Origin: Blasia pusilla
Taxonomy: Eukaryota > Marchantiophyta > Marchantiopsida > Blasiales
Assembly: GCA_050084515.1 (NCBI GenBank)
Contig: CM114274.1
Span: 31,186,001-31,250,000 of the forward strand
Length of the DNA: 64,000 nucleotides
Direction: 5' to 3'
The position numbers and the translations under genes were made by a program. Below the pieces are notes generated by a model. The model was not told the DNA's origin and ran no database searches. It was given only the letters and a program-made list of their open reading frames with translations. Below are positions 34,206-47,167 of the stretch, piece by piece (the stretch's first letter is position 1; each line of letters opens with the position of its first letter).

Positions 34206-37200
34206 GGATGGTGCACTCCGAATCTCCGTTTTCTTATTAACCTTTAGAATTTTCAAAACAAATTTGTTTTCCCTAAATCCTTGCTTGTAGTGTTTATTCT
34301 TCTTTTCTCGGGTACTTGAAAAGGTGAAATATTTAAAATTTATTTACGTGATCATGGAAGGATGTTTTTTTACTTGCAAATGTTTGACTCGTGATAAAAA
34401 ATAAATTTATATTTAACATCATTAATTTTTTCCTTTCATGGATTATATATTAGCTTTAAAACACTTTTTATTTCTCGTGCATATACTTTTCATATACCTC
34501 TCACATAGCAAAAGCAAAGGAACTGTTCTGAACAATATTATGTGGAATATAGTAACCAACAATTATGTAAGTAAAGGCATACGGAAAAAAACTCTAAAAC
34601 TTTCACAATCACGAAGACTGTCTTAATTGACCCTTTCTTTGAAAGAAAAGGCATCGCAATTTAGAGTCAAATTGGAAAATGTACTCATTGAGCCCACATC
34701 TAGAGCACCCGATCCTCAATAGCTCGTAACATGTAAATTCTCTATTTTTGTACGGTAGATGATTTCCATATCGCCCTTTTTTATTCAGGCTTTCTATTCT
34801 TCCTCTCACAAGAAAAGTGTCAAACAAATTATGGAAAAGAAAGGGGAGGAAAATGACTTACGAATTGTGAAAACAAACACAAATCTTTGTGAATGACCAG
34901 AAACGAAGCAGGGGGAAAAAAAAAGACCACTCACCCTATTGAAGGTTCTAACGACACTTCATGAATGAGTGACGAGGAATTAAGGGGAAAATAAAATTAT
35001 GCTGAGAGGCGGACAATATTGCGATTTCGTTGGTGTCATGATTCCGCCGACTTTTGATGGTGAGGGGATGTGTCACTCATGTCTCCAACCTCTTCGAGAG
35101 CGGGTGCAGTTGGTGCTAAACATTTCCCATTGTCGGAGGGAGAAACAACTCGGCAGTGGACGAAAACCATGGCCGTCGTAATTACGTGAACAAACTCGGG
35201 TTTCATGACTAGAAATTGGGCGATCCAGACTTCCGGGCCCATCGTAGGTATATTTGAGAACAGTTAAACCTAGCTTTGTTTGAGGGTTTTGGCGTACATT
35301 TTGTTCAAACGTAGCGGACCTGTATATTGTGTTCATTGACTACCTTACCACAGATGTTGACATCCACATGCGTATGGAACTTTCACAATTTCATGTGACA
35401 TCTCATGAACCTAGTTCTCGATGCAGATCTTTCGCATACTGGCTGATAGCAATTCAGATCTTCCGAGAGTAGTGGTACCAAGAAGTTAGTGTAAAGGACA
35501 AGCCCTAACAAGGTGGCTGCGGAGAAGAGCGACCAATGTAGTCCGTCCTATCAAATGCGATTTACTCTGTTTCTGTGTCACAGTGGTTGTATTTTCATGC
35601 TTTCGGACGAGTCAGTGGTTACGTCTTTCTACTTGTCTCTTGCGCTTTACCTTTGCCCGCTGGTCTCGACAACAGCACATGGAGCTTGTCATGACTCTCA
35701 AACATCGACTCATGGCGCGTTATAATCTGGTCACTGGATTGGTGCCTTTAGGGCCATCTTACTCGACTTTCAAACGCTCTTAAGCTGAAGGGTGGGGGGG
35801 GAGGGGGGGGACCATGCAGGCCCACAATCTTGGGCCATTGTGCCGCTGGCTGTCGAATCGAGTGCGTTAAAGAAGGCGGAAACAGCAAGCATCAGTCCTG
35901 CATGTAACGCCAGCTATGATGGAATCCGAGTTACGCCTCCTTTCCAATCCTGGTCGTTCCTTACTGGCGCATTTGATCGGGAATCACTAAGACATAGCCA
36001 AATTGTAGGACGCCTCAAAGAAAGCAGGCACCTATGAAGAAGGCACCTTTCCAGAAAGCAGTCCAAGCCGAAAAGTTCAGGTCCTTACTGCTACGCTGTC
36101 GCTCGCTTTTCTCTTATCCAGACAGACCGCGAGCTACAGACTTACACATACCTCTCCCAACTGACATTTTTTCTCAGTTGGCTGGATAACTTATGTACCG
36201 GCTCAAACTGGTGCCAGTGAGGCGACCAGGTTTTGATACCGTTACCACAAAGGATAAAAGCAGAGAAAAGGAAAGCAATATATGCTTGCAGGCGGCGTCT
36301 TACGGTTTTCGATATCCACGCACGCGACAGAGAGACGGATAGCATGGAAGAATCCTTGACTCCAAGCGCTGCTATGTGGCTAGTCTTGATGATACTCACA
36401 GGCATGGCTGGAACGGTTTCGTACACAAAGTTTGAGTGATCCTAGGTTGGATCTTTCAACTTTGTCTATAATAAACCACGCAGTCGGCAAGGGCCGAACT
36501 CCAGACGAGTCCACGACATCAACGATTAAAGACATGTATGATTTGGTGGATCCAAGCGACTGGCACCTCGCCATTCTGGAGGAATTTTTGGGATTCAGAT
36601 CCAGTATACAACACCACACAAGCACCGGCCTCATTAGCGTACAGTCGGACGGTTTCAGCCTCCGAGGTTAGGACCGTGTCCCATCTGAGGGGGCGAGGAC
36701 GTTTACGATGGAAAGCTTGAACAGGTGGACACACTCGTCAGCTTTCTCCCGCTTCACTTGCTCCATTGGTACCTCACGTACGCCAATCGCCTCGAGAATT
36801 GGTAACAATCAGCGTCGGCTTTGCTCCATTTATGTACTTATGTATGTCGGGGATTACAGATATTCCTGCTCACCCGAGTGAATCGCGCACTACTGCTGGT
36901 TGCCCACGACCTTGCCATTTATTCCCGTGGAACGACGGCAAGCTTTCTCACTTCTGGCCACTCCGGACCTTGCGGCAACATTCCAAGGAGCAGCAAGCTC
37001 AAATTTCATCACCGCGGACTGTCCAAATTACTTCCCACGTATCCGATGCCATAAACCACTACCTCACAACAATAAAAAGATTGCCACTCCCATAAGAAAA
37101 CAAGCCAGAAATGTAGTGGGAAATAAAACTGCAAGTGAAGGGATAACTTACCAAGTGATAAAATACCTCTCAAATAGCCAAGAGATGAACATCAAAAGGA

Positions 37201-38709
37201 GGCTTTTCTACATCCAATAAAGAACCAGCACCCAACAACCTAGAGATAGAATACCAAAGACAACTTTTTACAATTCATGCACACCTTATTAAGAAGAAAG
37301 AAAACCACTTGTAGGATATGATAGGATAAAGGAACTACATAGATACCAAAAAACCCGTGAAAACCCAGGACGCTTTCTAAATCATTGCTCTCCAGTATAG
37401 ATAGCATAGTCATCCAGCGTAACTCTCAATGTGGGGAAGAAGGTAGAGTACTACTCAACCGGTAGTTCAAGAAAGGGGAGAAAGGATGACTAAATCAACT
37501 GATTTATTGTCTCGTAGCACTCGGTCCAGTAGAGTATGGCTGAGCAGAATAATTATAGATCTCATTCTTGGGACTTGCTGCTGGCTTGACGACAGGGGTA
37601 TAAATATCCCTAGCACTCTGCATCAAATCTCCATTAGAGTTGGTTGAGCGGCTGTGAGAATCTGGTGTCAATCCACTGGAAGCAGCCTCGAGGCCGGTCA
37701 ATTCCACGCTCAGCCTTCGACCCCATTCGCAGGGTTGAGAGACTCCGCATCAAAGGTACTAACCTTCCACACTGCTACCATCAGATTTGTGTACCACATA
37801 GGTTCAATAAATCACAATCCCATTTTCTTGGTGGTTCCCTTGTGTAGCCCGTGACTTGTTCTCCATCGGGATCAATCATCTGATGAGCTACGGGAAATGA
37901 ACCAGAGAACGCCACCCAAACGCCCACTTTGCTGAGTTACCCTAGTAATATACTTCAGCGATGCAGACCCAAGGATCCTCCCAACTTGATTTGAAAGGTT
38001 AGTATCGGCCGACTTTACTCCTGTGGACAGCCAAAGGTCTCCACCATTAAATTCGGCAAGGTAAATCCGGGAACTCCACGATTGGGGTATGAAAATCACT
38101 CAAAACGGACATTCGATCTAGAACAAACTGCTACGCCAAAAAGGCAGAAAAACCGCATCACCACTAATTTTTCGATCCATAGTTTGGCACTCCATAATTG
38201 ATATTTTTGTACTGAAAAGATTTTGGATTTCTAGGGTTGTGTCGTTTCACCGACTTAGTACTTTAGTGCAGAGTGCTTCTTCGCATCGTATGACTTTTCT
38301 TCATCAATCATGATCTGAAACTTCAGAGTTGCCATCACCAACCATTGTGGATACCTTTCAACGAGTCTAGCTGCGGCGTAAGACTTCACACATCCCTCGC
38401 ATCTCATGTACGTCAGCACGATAGGTGCAACAGTCAAACCCACAATCTCAATCGACAGTGAGTTGCAGCAATTACACCTGTTAGCCTTCCACGTTTAAAA
38501 AATGTACCAATTCTGAAATGAATGTGTCACAAGATAACATTCACAAATGCAAGAGCCAGAATTGTGATAGGTTTAGGATTCATGAACGCTGTATGAAATG
38601 TATCTCCAAAGCCGTCAAGGAGACAGTGAAACTATGAAACTATTAGATAGACGGGGGAGCAAGAAGTTAAACTTGATTCCAAACATGCATCCATAGTCTG
38701 TTGACTGTG

Positions 38710-38755
38710 GAAGGTTGAAGATTAATCAACCTTCAGCCTTCAACCTTGAAGGCTG
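38710..38755. repeat. two adjoining perfect hairpins
   Basis: GAAGGTTGA (38710-38718) pairs with TCAACCTTC (38726-38734) over 7 bases. CAGCCTTCAA (38734-38743) pairs with TTGAAGGCTG (38746-38755) over 2 bases. The two stems share one base and related sequence. Confidence 0.9.
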
Positions 38756-39669
38756 CTTTGGTTACCATTACTCTGCCACTCTTAGCATTATTTGTCTTCC
38801 TTTTCAAGATTAGATGGTTTAGTAGACAGGAGATAACTTCCTTGTTCGAGATAAAAATGGTAGAGTCTGGGTGGGTGGTCTCAGCCTTGGTATTTTCACT
38901 ACACAATAAGCTGATACCCACAATATGCTGTAGCTCGTATACAAGCTCTCTTCAAAATGCGAGTGGCGATTTTGTAGGATATAGTAGTTTACGTAGACTT
39001 CTTCTTTTACTAGTTTGTTAGCCGAAATCAGAGCGATGAAGTTTACCTCGTAGGGGCCCTGGAGTTTGGTGTTTCAGGTCCTTGCGCCCTAAGTGCGTAC
39101 AGTCCGGACCTGCGGACCTACAGACTGTGTCATCCCCTTTGGTGCCTGAGATGTTTTGGAATGCAATACACACGAGGTGAAAACCAGGATGCAAATAAGA
39201 GGTGCAAAACGGACGATCTGTCAACACTGTCTGGGAAAACAGGTGCCTTCCTTACATGCGTTGACAAAGCACGAATCGGAACTTCTACTTTAGAGGATGC
39301 TCTTGGCGGGATATATCCAATAATTAAGTCTAGATAATCCAAAGAACTGGCACACAAATGCTCCTAACGCAATACAGTCCAAATCATCACCTAGACGGTA
39401 CCACGATACAGATTCCCAGTTCTGAGGGCAAGGAACTACACTTTAAGATGTAACCTGAAGATTTATTCTTGTAGCACCGACAATCAAGTCGAGATAAACA
39501 GCAGGTTCGAAATGCGTTAAGGAGAGGGAAAATTTAAGAAATTCACAATTGTGAGGTTCCGAGAGACTATTCACATCAATAAGTACACTATCAAGATAAT
39601 GAATAAACCAGATTTCACCAATATTGATGGCCAACCTTTTCGCCCCTGTATTCCCGTCTTGTGTTACAG

Positions 39670-39817
39670 CCTCAGACACAACCATGGCTGGGATATAACA
39701 ATAGGATCGTAACACTTCCATAGCACCCACAAATTCTGCTTGCCTCAGACACCAATCATGACTGGGATACAACACTTGGATCGTCACACTTCCAAATCTC
39801 CCACAATTTTTTCTTGC
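39670..39817. repeat. 73-bp imperfect tandem duplication
   Basis: Two adjacent units both begin CCTCAGACA and contain AT(G)xCTGGGATA(T/C)AACA and GGATCGT(A/C)ACACTTCCA; the second begins at 39743. They are diverged, so the duplication is old. Confidence 0.85.
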
Positions 39818-42560
39818 CCCAGCAAACTTCTTCTGCTCTCGTTGTTACACTCCCCTTAATTCGATGGAGCAACAAATTTTCAGAGTGTCACACGAATTCA
39901 CACTTTCTGCCCACGTCTGAAAGCAGACGAAGACGCTGCTGCAATCACTTCTACTGCAGTCGGCATGTGAGCTGGGAGTTCCAGACACCGCAGAATTGAT
40001 GTCAAAAGAAATCTGCAGCCCACATACTCCATACATACCGCATCGACATTGAAGTACAAACCTGTGTCATAGCTCACAAACTCTATTGGCATAATGAACT
40101 AAACATCGAGTGCCAGCTCTAGCTTGGAGCGAGGGAACTAAGTTTGCAGGATTACGAATCAATTAAAAAACGCCTTTTACCATCCTATTGATTCGCTCTG
40201 ACTCAGTAGTGACTGTCCACACAAAAGTTGGAACGAAGAACATCTGTCAAAGGTTCTGGCGACAAGACGAAAAATCCCGATTAAAATCCACTGACTGTTC
40301 GACGAAGTGAAATTCGGATCTCGTGCCAATTCTAAAGCTATCAACCTGTCGCTGTTTGAATTGCCAGCAACATTTGTTCCGGAAATCTGTTTCAAAGACA
40401 TGGAAAAGTGAAAGAAGCTGAACCACATCTGCAAGAAAATGCAGCCTGTTTGCTCCTGACCGATTTCTTCACTGAGTTGAGGAATCCCACCTTATCCAAC
40501 AATCGACTACCTTCAACCAGAGGAAAGGAAGCCTAGAAGTTAGAATTGCTCTGTTCCAACATGAAACGACGCGATCAAGAGTGGGGCACATTAGCTCAAT
40601 GCCGAAGCCTTACGAGACAAGCGCTTAGGAACAAGCGAAGCCACAACGGCAAGGGAACCGGTCGTAAGGATTTCACCACGACGTCACATGCACTTGCGTT
40701 TCACCATCTTTCAAGACAGTGGGTACGCCCACATGAAGGCCTAACTATCATATCGTTACAAGGAAGGATGACATTATTATCATAAGGAATAATGGTTATC
40801 ACAATGGTACAAGGAATGTGGCAGTACCCGGCTCAAAAGAATAACAATGACATTTTGGGGGCACTAGACTCAATAGACATACATTCTGAAGGAACAATTG
40901 AAACGAGGTTATGGAGGTCTCTCCTCATGTGGGGCCGTAATTAGAGCGAGTGTCCCTGGTCGAAGAAACCGCAGACTAATCTTCTTCACAATCATACTTA
41001 AGGTCAGTAATCTGCCGACCAAACGCACAATTCCATGAAGGAACAGTTAAACTGTACATGGTCCACAGTTGTATTTGCTTCTATGCTATTGATGCATTAA
41101 CCGGTTCGGTTCATATGTTTTGGGAGACTGCCGGGACCGATGATATAATTCAAATTAGTGTCCTTGAATATCCGGCTGCTTTACGCAAGACCATTTTAAC
41201 CTTCTCAAAGCAAAGCCGATTTCATCATGATGTCGTCAAGTGGCCATCTCTCGGAAACATGAACATGTTTGCTATATCCCATCAAAATGTCCTGCTTCTT
41301 TCAATTTCCGGTCCCATGTAGCCTATTCCAACCGCGAACTCCTAAGAAAGATGCCCGGGGATCTGGCGTAACGCTGGTAGCCACATTCATACAGTATCTG
41401 CACTACTTCTAACTTCACATACACTAAAATATTTCCAAGAACACCAAACATACACTGTTGGTAGTCAGGTGCATTTCCACTCTCGTCTCCATTGAGAAAA
41501 AAAAGAAAAAGTGCAAGACTTCTCCCTAAATATCTTTTAGCATAATGTCAATCCCTGCTGAGGTCAAGCCTTGTCAACCAAAGGGAAAATCAGGAATTTC
41601 TGAATTTTCTGACATTTGCTAGAACTCTGAACTGACTAGTTATCCCCACGTTCAACACTCCGCACACCGCAAACTATGTGCATCTCACAAACTGGAATCA
41701 ACAGGACATTCCCACGGAACCGCGAGGAAATGCCTGAGGCATATGAAAGTCGGCCAAAATTCATAGTTGCAAGAATTAACAAGTGAATCGATTACTTGCC
41801 CTCGTTGATAGGACTTTGCAATTTCAATCATTATCGTACAAGTAAATTGTGTAAGAGTAGTTGGAATTTAGAGTAACTAGTACTAGTAAGGTGCCGTAGG
41901 GGACCATACATAAACACGTGTGCAAGAAGGAATGAGCGTGGGTGTGAAATCTTTGTGATATTTTTTTTATTAAAACATTTCTTTACATATTACATTTCGT
42001 GTGTAATCATCTTATAATGTTGATTCCTGTCATAATATGGATGGAATTCTTTTTCCCTACCCTACATAATGCTACGTACAATTGCCCATGAGAGAAACGG
42101 GAGTAGGCAATTAAGTTCTTATCTTTTGTAGATTTTGACCTTAAGATTTATTAATAGTCATTACAAAAGTTGGACGAAAAGGGAATTAAAATCTACGTAG
42201 ATCAAATGGCGAACCGGATTCAGATGCAATCAATGGGATATGTGGAATAAAAACTCGATGTCCAATATTCTTCCCGGTGATGATTTCAGCATCTATACAA
42301 TGTTGCATAAATCCATGAATCATCAATCTCGTCCCATTTTCTTGTCCCTATGACCCATTCATGTTTCGTAATAGCATGATTGGTGCACCAATCTTCAAAC
42401 ACAAACGATGTGGGGTTAGTCCATAAGGTAAGCATATGTTCAAAACTTCAATTGGATATATATGGCTCATCTCTTCATTTGGAATAGAATCCACACTAAG
42501 GTATATATGTTCATGTACCAATTTATAACGATTTAAATAGTGAGAAGTAAAGTTTTATTT

Positions 42561-43025
42561 CTATTCAAAAGTAAATAAACAAAGTATATTTTTGAAGAAT
42601 ATATGCAAAATTGGTATTACTTGTCCACGAAATTGTGACATGACATCTCCATTTATGTCATCAATATCTATATTCATTGGTGTCAAAATAGTTGTATCTC
42701 TCAAGAAGTCAATATTATGGAATCGGTTGTGAGATATTCCATAGACAGTATCAATAAGGTCGGATATTTCATTACTCTTAATAATAATTTCAAACGGTAA
42801 TTTTATATAGTCTTCTCCCAAATAAGGTTGTAAAGGTAGACGACCCTCTCCAACCTCTAATAACCAATCTGCAAAAGCTTGTTGTTTGGCACGCAAATGA
42901 CCTTCCAACCTTTGAACTCGCATGTTTGTCATCAATTTCATCACCTTTACATAAGACCATAGAGATGACCTCTTTATAGTGGCTTGAATTATTTGTGGCC
43001 AATCCCCATGACGAATAACACGCAA
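42561..43025 (-). pseudogene. Helitron helicase segment
   Basis: A 154-residue minus-strand frame with DWPQIIQATIKRSSLWSYVKV, LMTNMRVQRLEGHLRAKQQ and FADWLLEVGEGRLPL. These are the mid-helicase blocks of Helitron PIF1-like proteins. It continues, with breaks, from the segment at 43338-43880 on its upstream side. Confidence 0.8.
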
Positions 43026-43337
43026 GACTTGACGAAAGTCACCACCAAATATTATGAGTGTGCCGCCAAATCATATTTGTTGTAGATCATCAAACACCAT
43101 TCTCATGATATCTTGCAAAGTGTGGTTCACTGCCTCAAATGCATGACGATGAGTCATAGGTGCTTTGTCTCATATAATGAGCATCGCAACACGTATAAGG
43201 CGCGCTCCATCTCTATTGACCGATAAACTACAAATGACACATAAAAGTATATTAAAACTTGTAATGCTTGGAGGTATTAACTACATTTATACTCCTCAAT
43301 GACACAAATATAATTGGACAGTGGATGTATAAGGAAC

Positions 43338-43880
43338 TTACTTGCAAGTAGAGCTCTCATGAAGATTGATGGGGATCTTGAAGCGTGAATGTGCAGTATG
43401 TCCTCCGTCTAACAATAGAGCCGCTATTCCAGAAGATGCTACGGCCAAGGCTATACCTCTTGCACTCCTTACACTAGCAAGGAGAAGCAAGGAATGATGT
43501 AAGGAGTGGTACAAAGAAGGAGTAGGGCTTACATGATGTCGTTTATATAAGAGATCTTCCATTAGATGAACCACAAATTGATTCCATAGAGTAGCAGGTT
43601 GAGCAGAAGTATTGTAAGCTGAAATCATTCCAAATAAATGACGTAGTAAAGAGCCCATACGGATCGTAGAAGCTTCTTCAAAGCAGCAAAATACTTCCCT
43701 ATCATCCTCAAGAAGTCCCATTTGGATAGCAACCTCCTTAAATGTAGGACAAAATATTCCATCAACAGTTCTCAAAGATTCATATGTAGTTGCTCCTCCA
43801 ACATGATGAAGAAGTAATCTCAACCAATGACATTCTCCTTCACCTACAAAGATTTGAAATAAATTAGTCTTTTGTTCCAC
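43338..43880 (-). pseudogene. Helitron Rep-helicase linker and PIF1 helicase start
   Basis: A 180-residue minus-strand frame. FRxLLHHVGGATTYESLRTVDG and FKEVAIQMGLLEDDREVF are typical of the region linking Rep and helicase in Helitrons. LALAVASSGIAALLLDGGHTAHSRFKIPI-type sequence is the helicase part after the Walker A site. The GTGKT Walker A motif itself is not present in the frame, so a deletion has removed it. Confidence 0.8.
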
Positions 43881-44289
43881 AGTATATCCTCATTAAAAAA
43901 TGTCATATATATGGAATAAGAATATTGTAGTAAGATGTGTGAACATTGAAAAATATAACGTAATGGAGGAGATAGTCCAAGTATAAGAAGCATACCTTGC
44001 ATCAAGATATGATGTTGTATCGTCAACAACATCAATTGCGGTTGATGTATCCCTATCTTTTGCCAACTTAAATGATATCGCATCAGATCTCTTATATACA
44101 TACTTATATAAGTACTTGACTGGAGAAACACTACTTGTGATCTCCAAATTAATGTGACAATCAAACAGGATGCACAACATAGGATTGTAGGGCACCACCC
44201 AACGATTATCCAATGAATGTTCGCGCTTAATGTTGCTCTCCCATTCTCCGATCTACAAAAATATGATAAGAATTAATGAAGACATCATC

Positions 44290-44690
44290 TTATATGCTCG
44301 AGAATAAATGAAGATTTTCCAAGACAAAAAGATCCTTACCTATGATGGATGGGGTAATCATCTTCCGTCTCTGTAGAGTGTTGGCTGCAAAAGCTTTAGG
44401 GTAGCCTTTTGTACACTTTTTAGTTTCCTTATCCATACATGGAGCATTTGGATTTAATGTTCCACATGACCCATGAATCATACAATTAGACATAGTTGAA
44501 TACATCCTTGGATGGGTAGACTGATTAGGAATTTCTCCATGAATGATAAGGTCATAATCGGACGTGGTACGTGGTTTATTCTCTTGACCTAATATAATAA
44601 GTACATGTACATGCGGAAGACCCCTCTTTTGAAATTCCACCACATTAATGCATCCTACAATTCGACCTAATCTTTGCTTCTTAAAAACCT
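44290..44690 (-). pseudogene. Helitron Rep (HUH endonuclease) fragment
   Basis: The minus-strand frame includes GCINVVEFQKRGLPHVHVLIIL, where HVH is the HUH metal-binding motif of rolling-circle replication initiators. NPNAPCMDKETKKCTKGYPKAF follows, a standard Helitron Rep block. The catalytic Tyr motif expected further on lies in the next, interrupted frame (43893-44213, KYLYKYVYKRSDA), where Tyr pairs are present. The protein would nick and join DNA in Helitron movement. Confidence 0.85.
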
Positions 44691-44984
44691 ATCATTGAAA
44701 AAAAATGTTTTTTATAGGAACGATACTAGAACAAACATTTCCAATAAATTCCCCAAGTGGTAGTGCAAGGTTAGGAGAGTTCTTAGACTCTTTAGTCTAA
44801 TTTCTTAATCCATGGTCCGTTAGAATACATATTCAATCTATTGACACTAGTTAGAGTTTAAGTTAGATGTTAAACGCATATGCTTGTGAGCAAAAAAAAT
44901 GTAGATTAAGTAGAACCACTCATCCTTTTTATAGACTCATAAATGAAGGATTTTTTGCAACACATCATGTATATATGATGATTG

Positions 44985-45115
44985 CCCTTCAAGAATAGGA
45001 ACTCGGTTATTTTGAACAAGTTGGATCTAAGGTCAAATGGATCAAAGCTATGGAGGAAGACCTTGCTACATTAAAAAATCAACATACTTGTATATATACA
45101 CTTACACTTGGATTC
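44985..45115 (+). pseudogene. Ty1/copia RT fragment
   Basis: The plus strand reads KVKWIKAMEEDLATLKNQHT followed by IYTLTLGFQP. This matches the first conserved block of copia reverse transcriptases (W..AM..E...L..N.TW.L). Only this scrap is recognisable. Confidence 0.6.
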
Positions 45116-45453
45116 CAACCCGTGATTCATTTTCGTGATTCGTGGGCTAGGGACTCATTGGATGTTTATTGGACAATTGGAACCGCTAGGCATTCAGACG
45201 TCGATTGAGGTTCCTGAACCGACCATAAAGTCTATCCCAAGTCTTCAAAGACTTTCCAGTGTTGTAAATCGCGAAACTCGGAAGGTTGAGCTTGATGAGA
45301 GGCTGAGTCGAGAACTTGATAAGTTAGAACCACTGATTGATCTAGACCCAACTAACATGAGTGCGTGTTTGGATGCATATCAGTGTTAAGCATGTGTCCT
45401 ATTGAACGCACGCTTTCGCAACAATGAAGATTAACGTTCAAGGAGAGTAGGCG

Positions 45454-45600
45454 CACGACACGTGGTATCAGAACACGTGTCGTGTGGAAGCATATGAAAG
45501 ATCCTAGAATGCACTTGAGTCTGATCCTCAAGTTTCATATGCTTCCTTGAGGATCACTTGAGGATGAAACTCAAATGCATTGATCCTCAAGTGCATTCTA
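45454..45600. repeat. interlocking perfect inverted repeats
   Basis: There are three perfect inverted pairs. CACGACACGTG (45454-45464) pairs with CACGTGTCGTG (45474-45484). GGAAGCATATGAAA (45486-45499) pairs with TTTCATATGCTTCC (45533-45546). TAGAATGCACTTGAG (45505-45519) pairs with CTCAAGTGCATTCTA (45586-45600). The second and third pairs interleave. The word GATCCTCAAG or its complement recurs several times. Confidence 0.92.
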
Positions 45601-45639
45601 TTTTTTTATCATTTATACCTTCTACACTTACTTGATGCC

Positions 45640-47167
45640 TAGATAATCAACTTTATTCTTGTCGAACTCACATTTTGATTTAGCATATAACTCATTATCT
45701 CATTGGATTTGAAGGACTTCTCGTATATTATTTCTATATTTCTTTATGACTTTACTATAGACCTAGATATCATCTAAGAATATGACAATAAAATTATGTA
45801 AATATGGAGGAAATATATTATTTGTTAAGCATAAAGGTTGGAGATGCATTAGTAAGACTAAATGACATGATTACGTATTCAAACTTTTCACACATAGTAT
45901 GAACAACAGTCTTGGGCATATCTTCATTCATAATCCAAATTTGGTTATAGCTGGTTCTTAGGTCAAGCTTGGTGAAGTATTTTGCTCTTTGTAGCTGATA
46001 TCCATTCAGTATCCATTTTTTATAATGGATTTTTATTTTATTTTATTCTTGTTGATTTAGTGCTTGATAGTCGATATCGAGTTGCATTCCCCTCCTTTTT
46101 CATGAAAGGAATAGGGGCTCCATATAGTGAGATGTTTGGTTAGACGAAACCTTTCTGCAACATCTCCTTCACTTCGGTTTTATATTCTTCCAATTTCCTT
46201 AGAGCCATGTGATAAGGAGCCTTACTTTGTGGGGTGCTGCTTGGAAGGACATTAATCATGTGGTCTATCCTCTGTTTGGGGGATTATCTTGATGGTAAGT
46301 CTTCTAAGAATACATCCTTATATTCCTCCAATACTTCTCTCAACTTGTCTTATATCTTTGAATATTTTTTCAAACCACCATCTCTTATCAACCAAAGAAA
46401 TATACATCTTGATGTTTGATGGCAGTTTTTTCTATTACGCATAGAGGTAAGGTTCTAGGACGTGATCTAACTCTATCTCCGTTAAGATTCCACTCTTAGA
46501 TTTTCACAATCTTTTTTCTCCAATCTACCTTTGGATTGTATTGTTCCATGTACGGCATCTCCAAGAGAATATTATAGCATGTTAATGGAATGACATTCAA
46601 TTCCGACTCTTCATGATATTTTTCTATCCTCAAATCTACACTTCGAGTAAGCTTTTCAATCCTTTCTGTTAACCTGTTTGGAAATTGTATCTTTTTATTT
46701 TGATTCATCTCTACAACTAAGCTATAGCTCTTGAAAGGAAGTTTTGTATTGCACTAGGATTAATCAACAGTCTAACTTGGGATCCTTCTACTTCCCTGTC
46801 TATGACAATGAGACGAGTTTCTCTTTTTTCAAACCATTTATCTCCACATGTTTATGTCGACCCTCACTTTTTCTCTTTTTTGTAGAGCCAATAAATCATC
46901 GAGGCGATACTACTAGTGGTTGGCGTTTCCCTCATGTTACCCGTTCTTTGTCATCTTTATGCATGTACACCCCTTCAAGATGATTGAGTGGACGACAATA
47001 GAGCCTATTTTTGAGCCTACAAAAGCAACAATTTATGGTTATATGACCATATCTACCACACTCAAAACATTGGCATGTTTCCTTTCGGACTTCTAGTTCT
47101 TTCCCTCCTCTAAGAACCTCGTCGATTCGAAGAGTGATCCCTTGTATGTTGGGATTCTGATCTCTCT
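45640..47167 (-). mobile_element. minus-strand Ty3/gypsy relic, RT-protease-zinc knuckle part
   Basis: Read on the minus strand from right to left. A zinc knuckle, CFECGRYGHITINC (CX2CX4HX4C), lies at about 47078-47035. A retropepsin tail, YNILLEMPYMEQYNPKVDWRKK, is at about 46590-46500. RT blocks KYFTKLDLRTSYNQIWI (about 45990-45940) and IVIFLDDI followed by a stop and VYS (about 45785-45745) follow. The sequence differs from elements 1 and 2, so this is another gypsy family. Element 2 interrupts it inside gag; the upstream part of gag resumes at 58067. Stops and frameshifts make it non-functional. Confidence 0.85.
46496..46708 (-). pseudogene. retropepsin C-terminal fragment of the minus-strand gypsy relic
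   Basis: A 70-residue frame ending ELNVIPLTCYNILLEMPYM and EQYNPKVDWRKKIVKI. This corresponds to the D-V-I-L-G-M-x-W-L...NPxIDW block of gypsy proteases. The N-terminal DSGA site is not seen in this frame. Confidence 0.7.

Larger units (their letters stand above)
34206..41875. other. long stretch with no recognisable gene
   Basis: 34206-35000 is AT-rich. 35000-41875 has intermediate GC and lacks the long simple repeats and TE domains of the rest of the window. Frames reach 114 codons at most, with no domain, consistent codon use or paired splice sites that I could follow. Small structured repeats at 38710-38755 and 39670-39817 are listed separately. It could contain UTRs, introns or non-coding RNA; transcript data would decide. 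Confidence 0.45.
41876..44700 (-). mobile_element. Helitron relic (Rep-helicase), minus strand
   Basis: Read on the minus strand from about 44700 to 42050 the peptides follow RepHel order. First is the Rep HUH motif in VVEFQKRGLPHVHVLIIL (about 44620), then a Cys-rich stretch and MDKETKKCTKGYPKAF. Next come PIF1-like helicase pieces: GATTYESLRTVDG and ALAVASSGIAALLLDGG...AHSRFKIPI (43360-43800), MRVQ...FADWLLEVGEGRLPL (about 42800-42900), and LKIGAPIMLLRNMN...NGTRL and FVMTINKS near the C-terminus (about 42390 and 42150). Stops and gaps break it. A plausible 3' end is CTAGT on the minus strand at 41876-41886, where ACTAGTACTAGT lies beside an imperfect GGTGCC/GGGACC stem; the 5' end is not located. 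Confidence 0.85.

Noticed and set aside
45463-45474. TGGTATCAGAAC resembling an initiator-tRNA primer-binding site of a copia LTR element
   Set aside because: It lies in the loop and arm of a perfect hairpin, with no LTR identified on its left and no matching LTR on its right; chance similarity is as likely.
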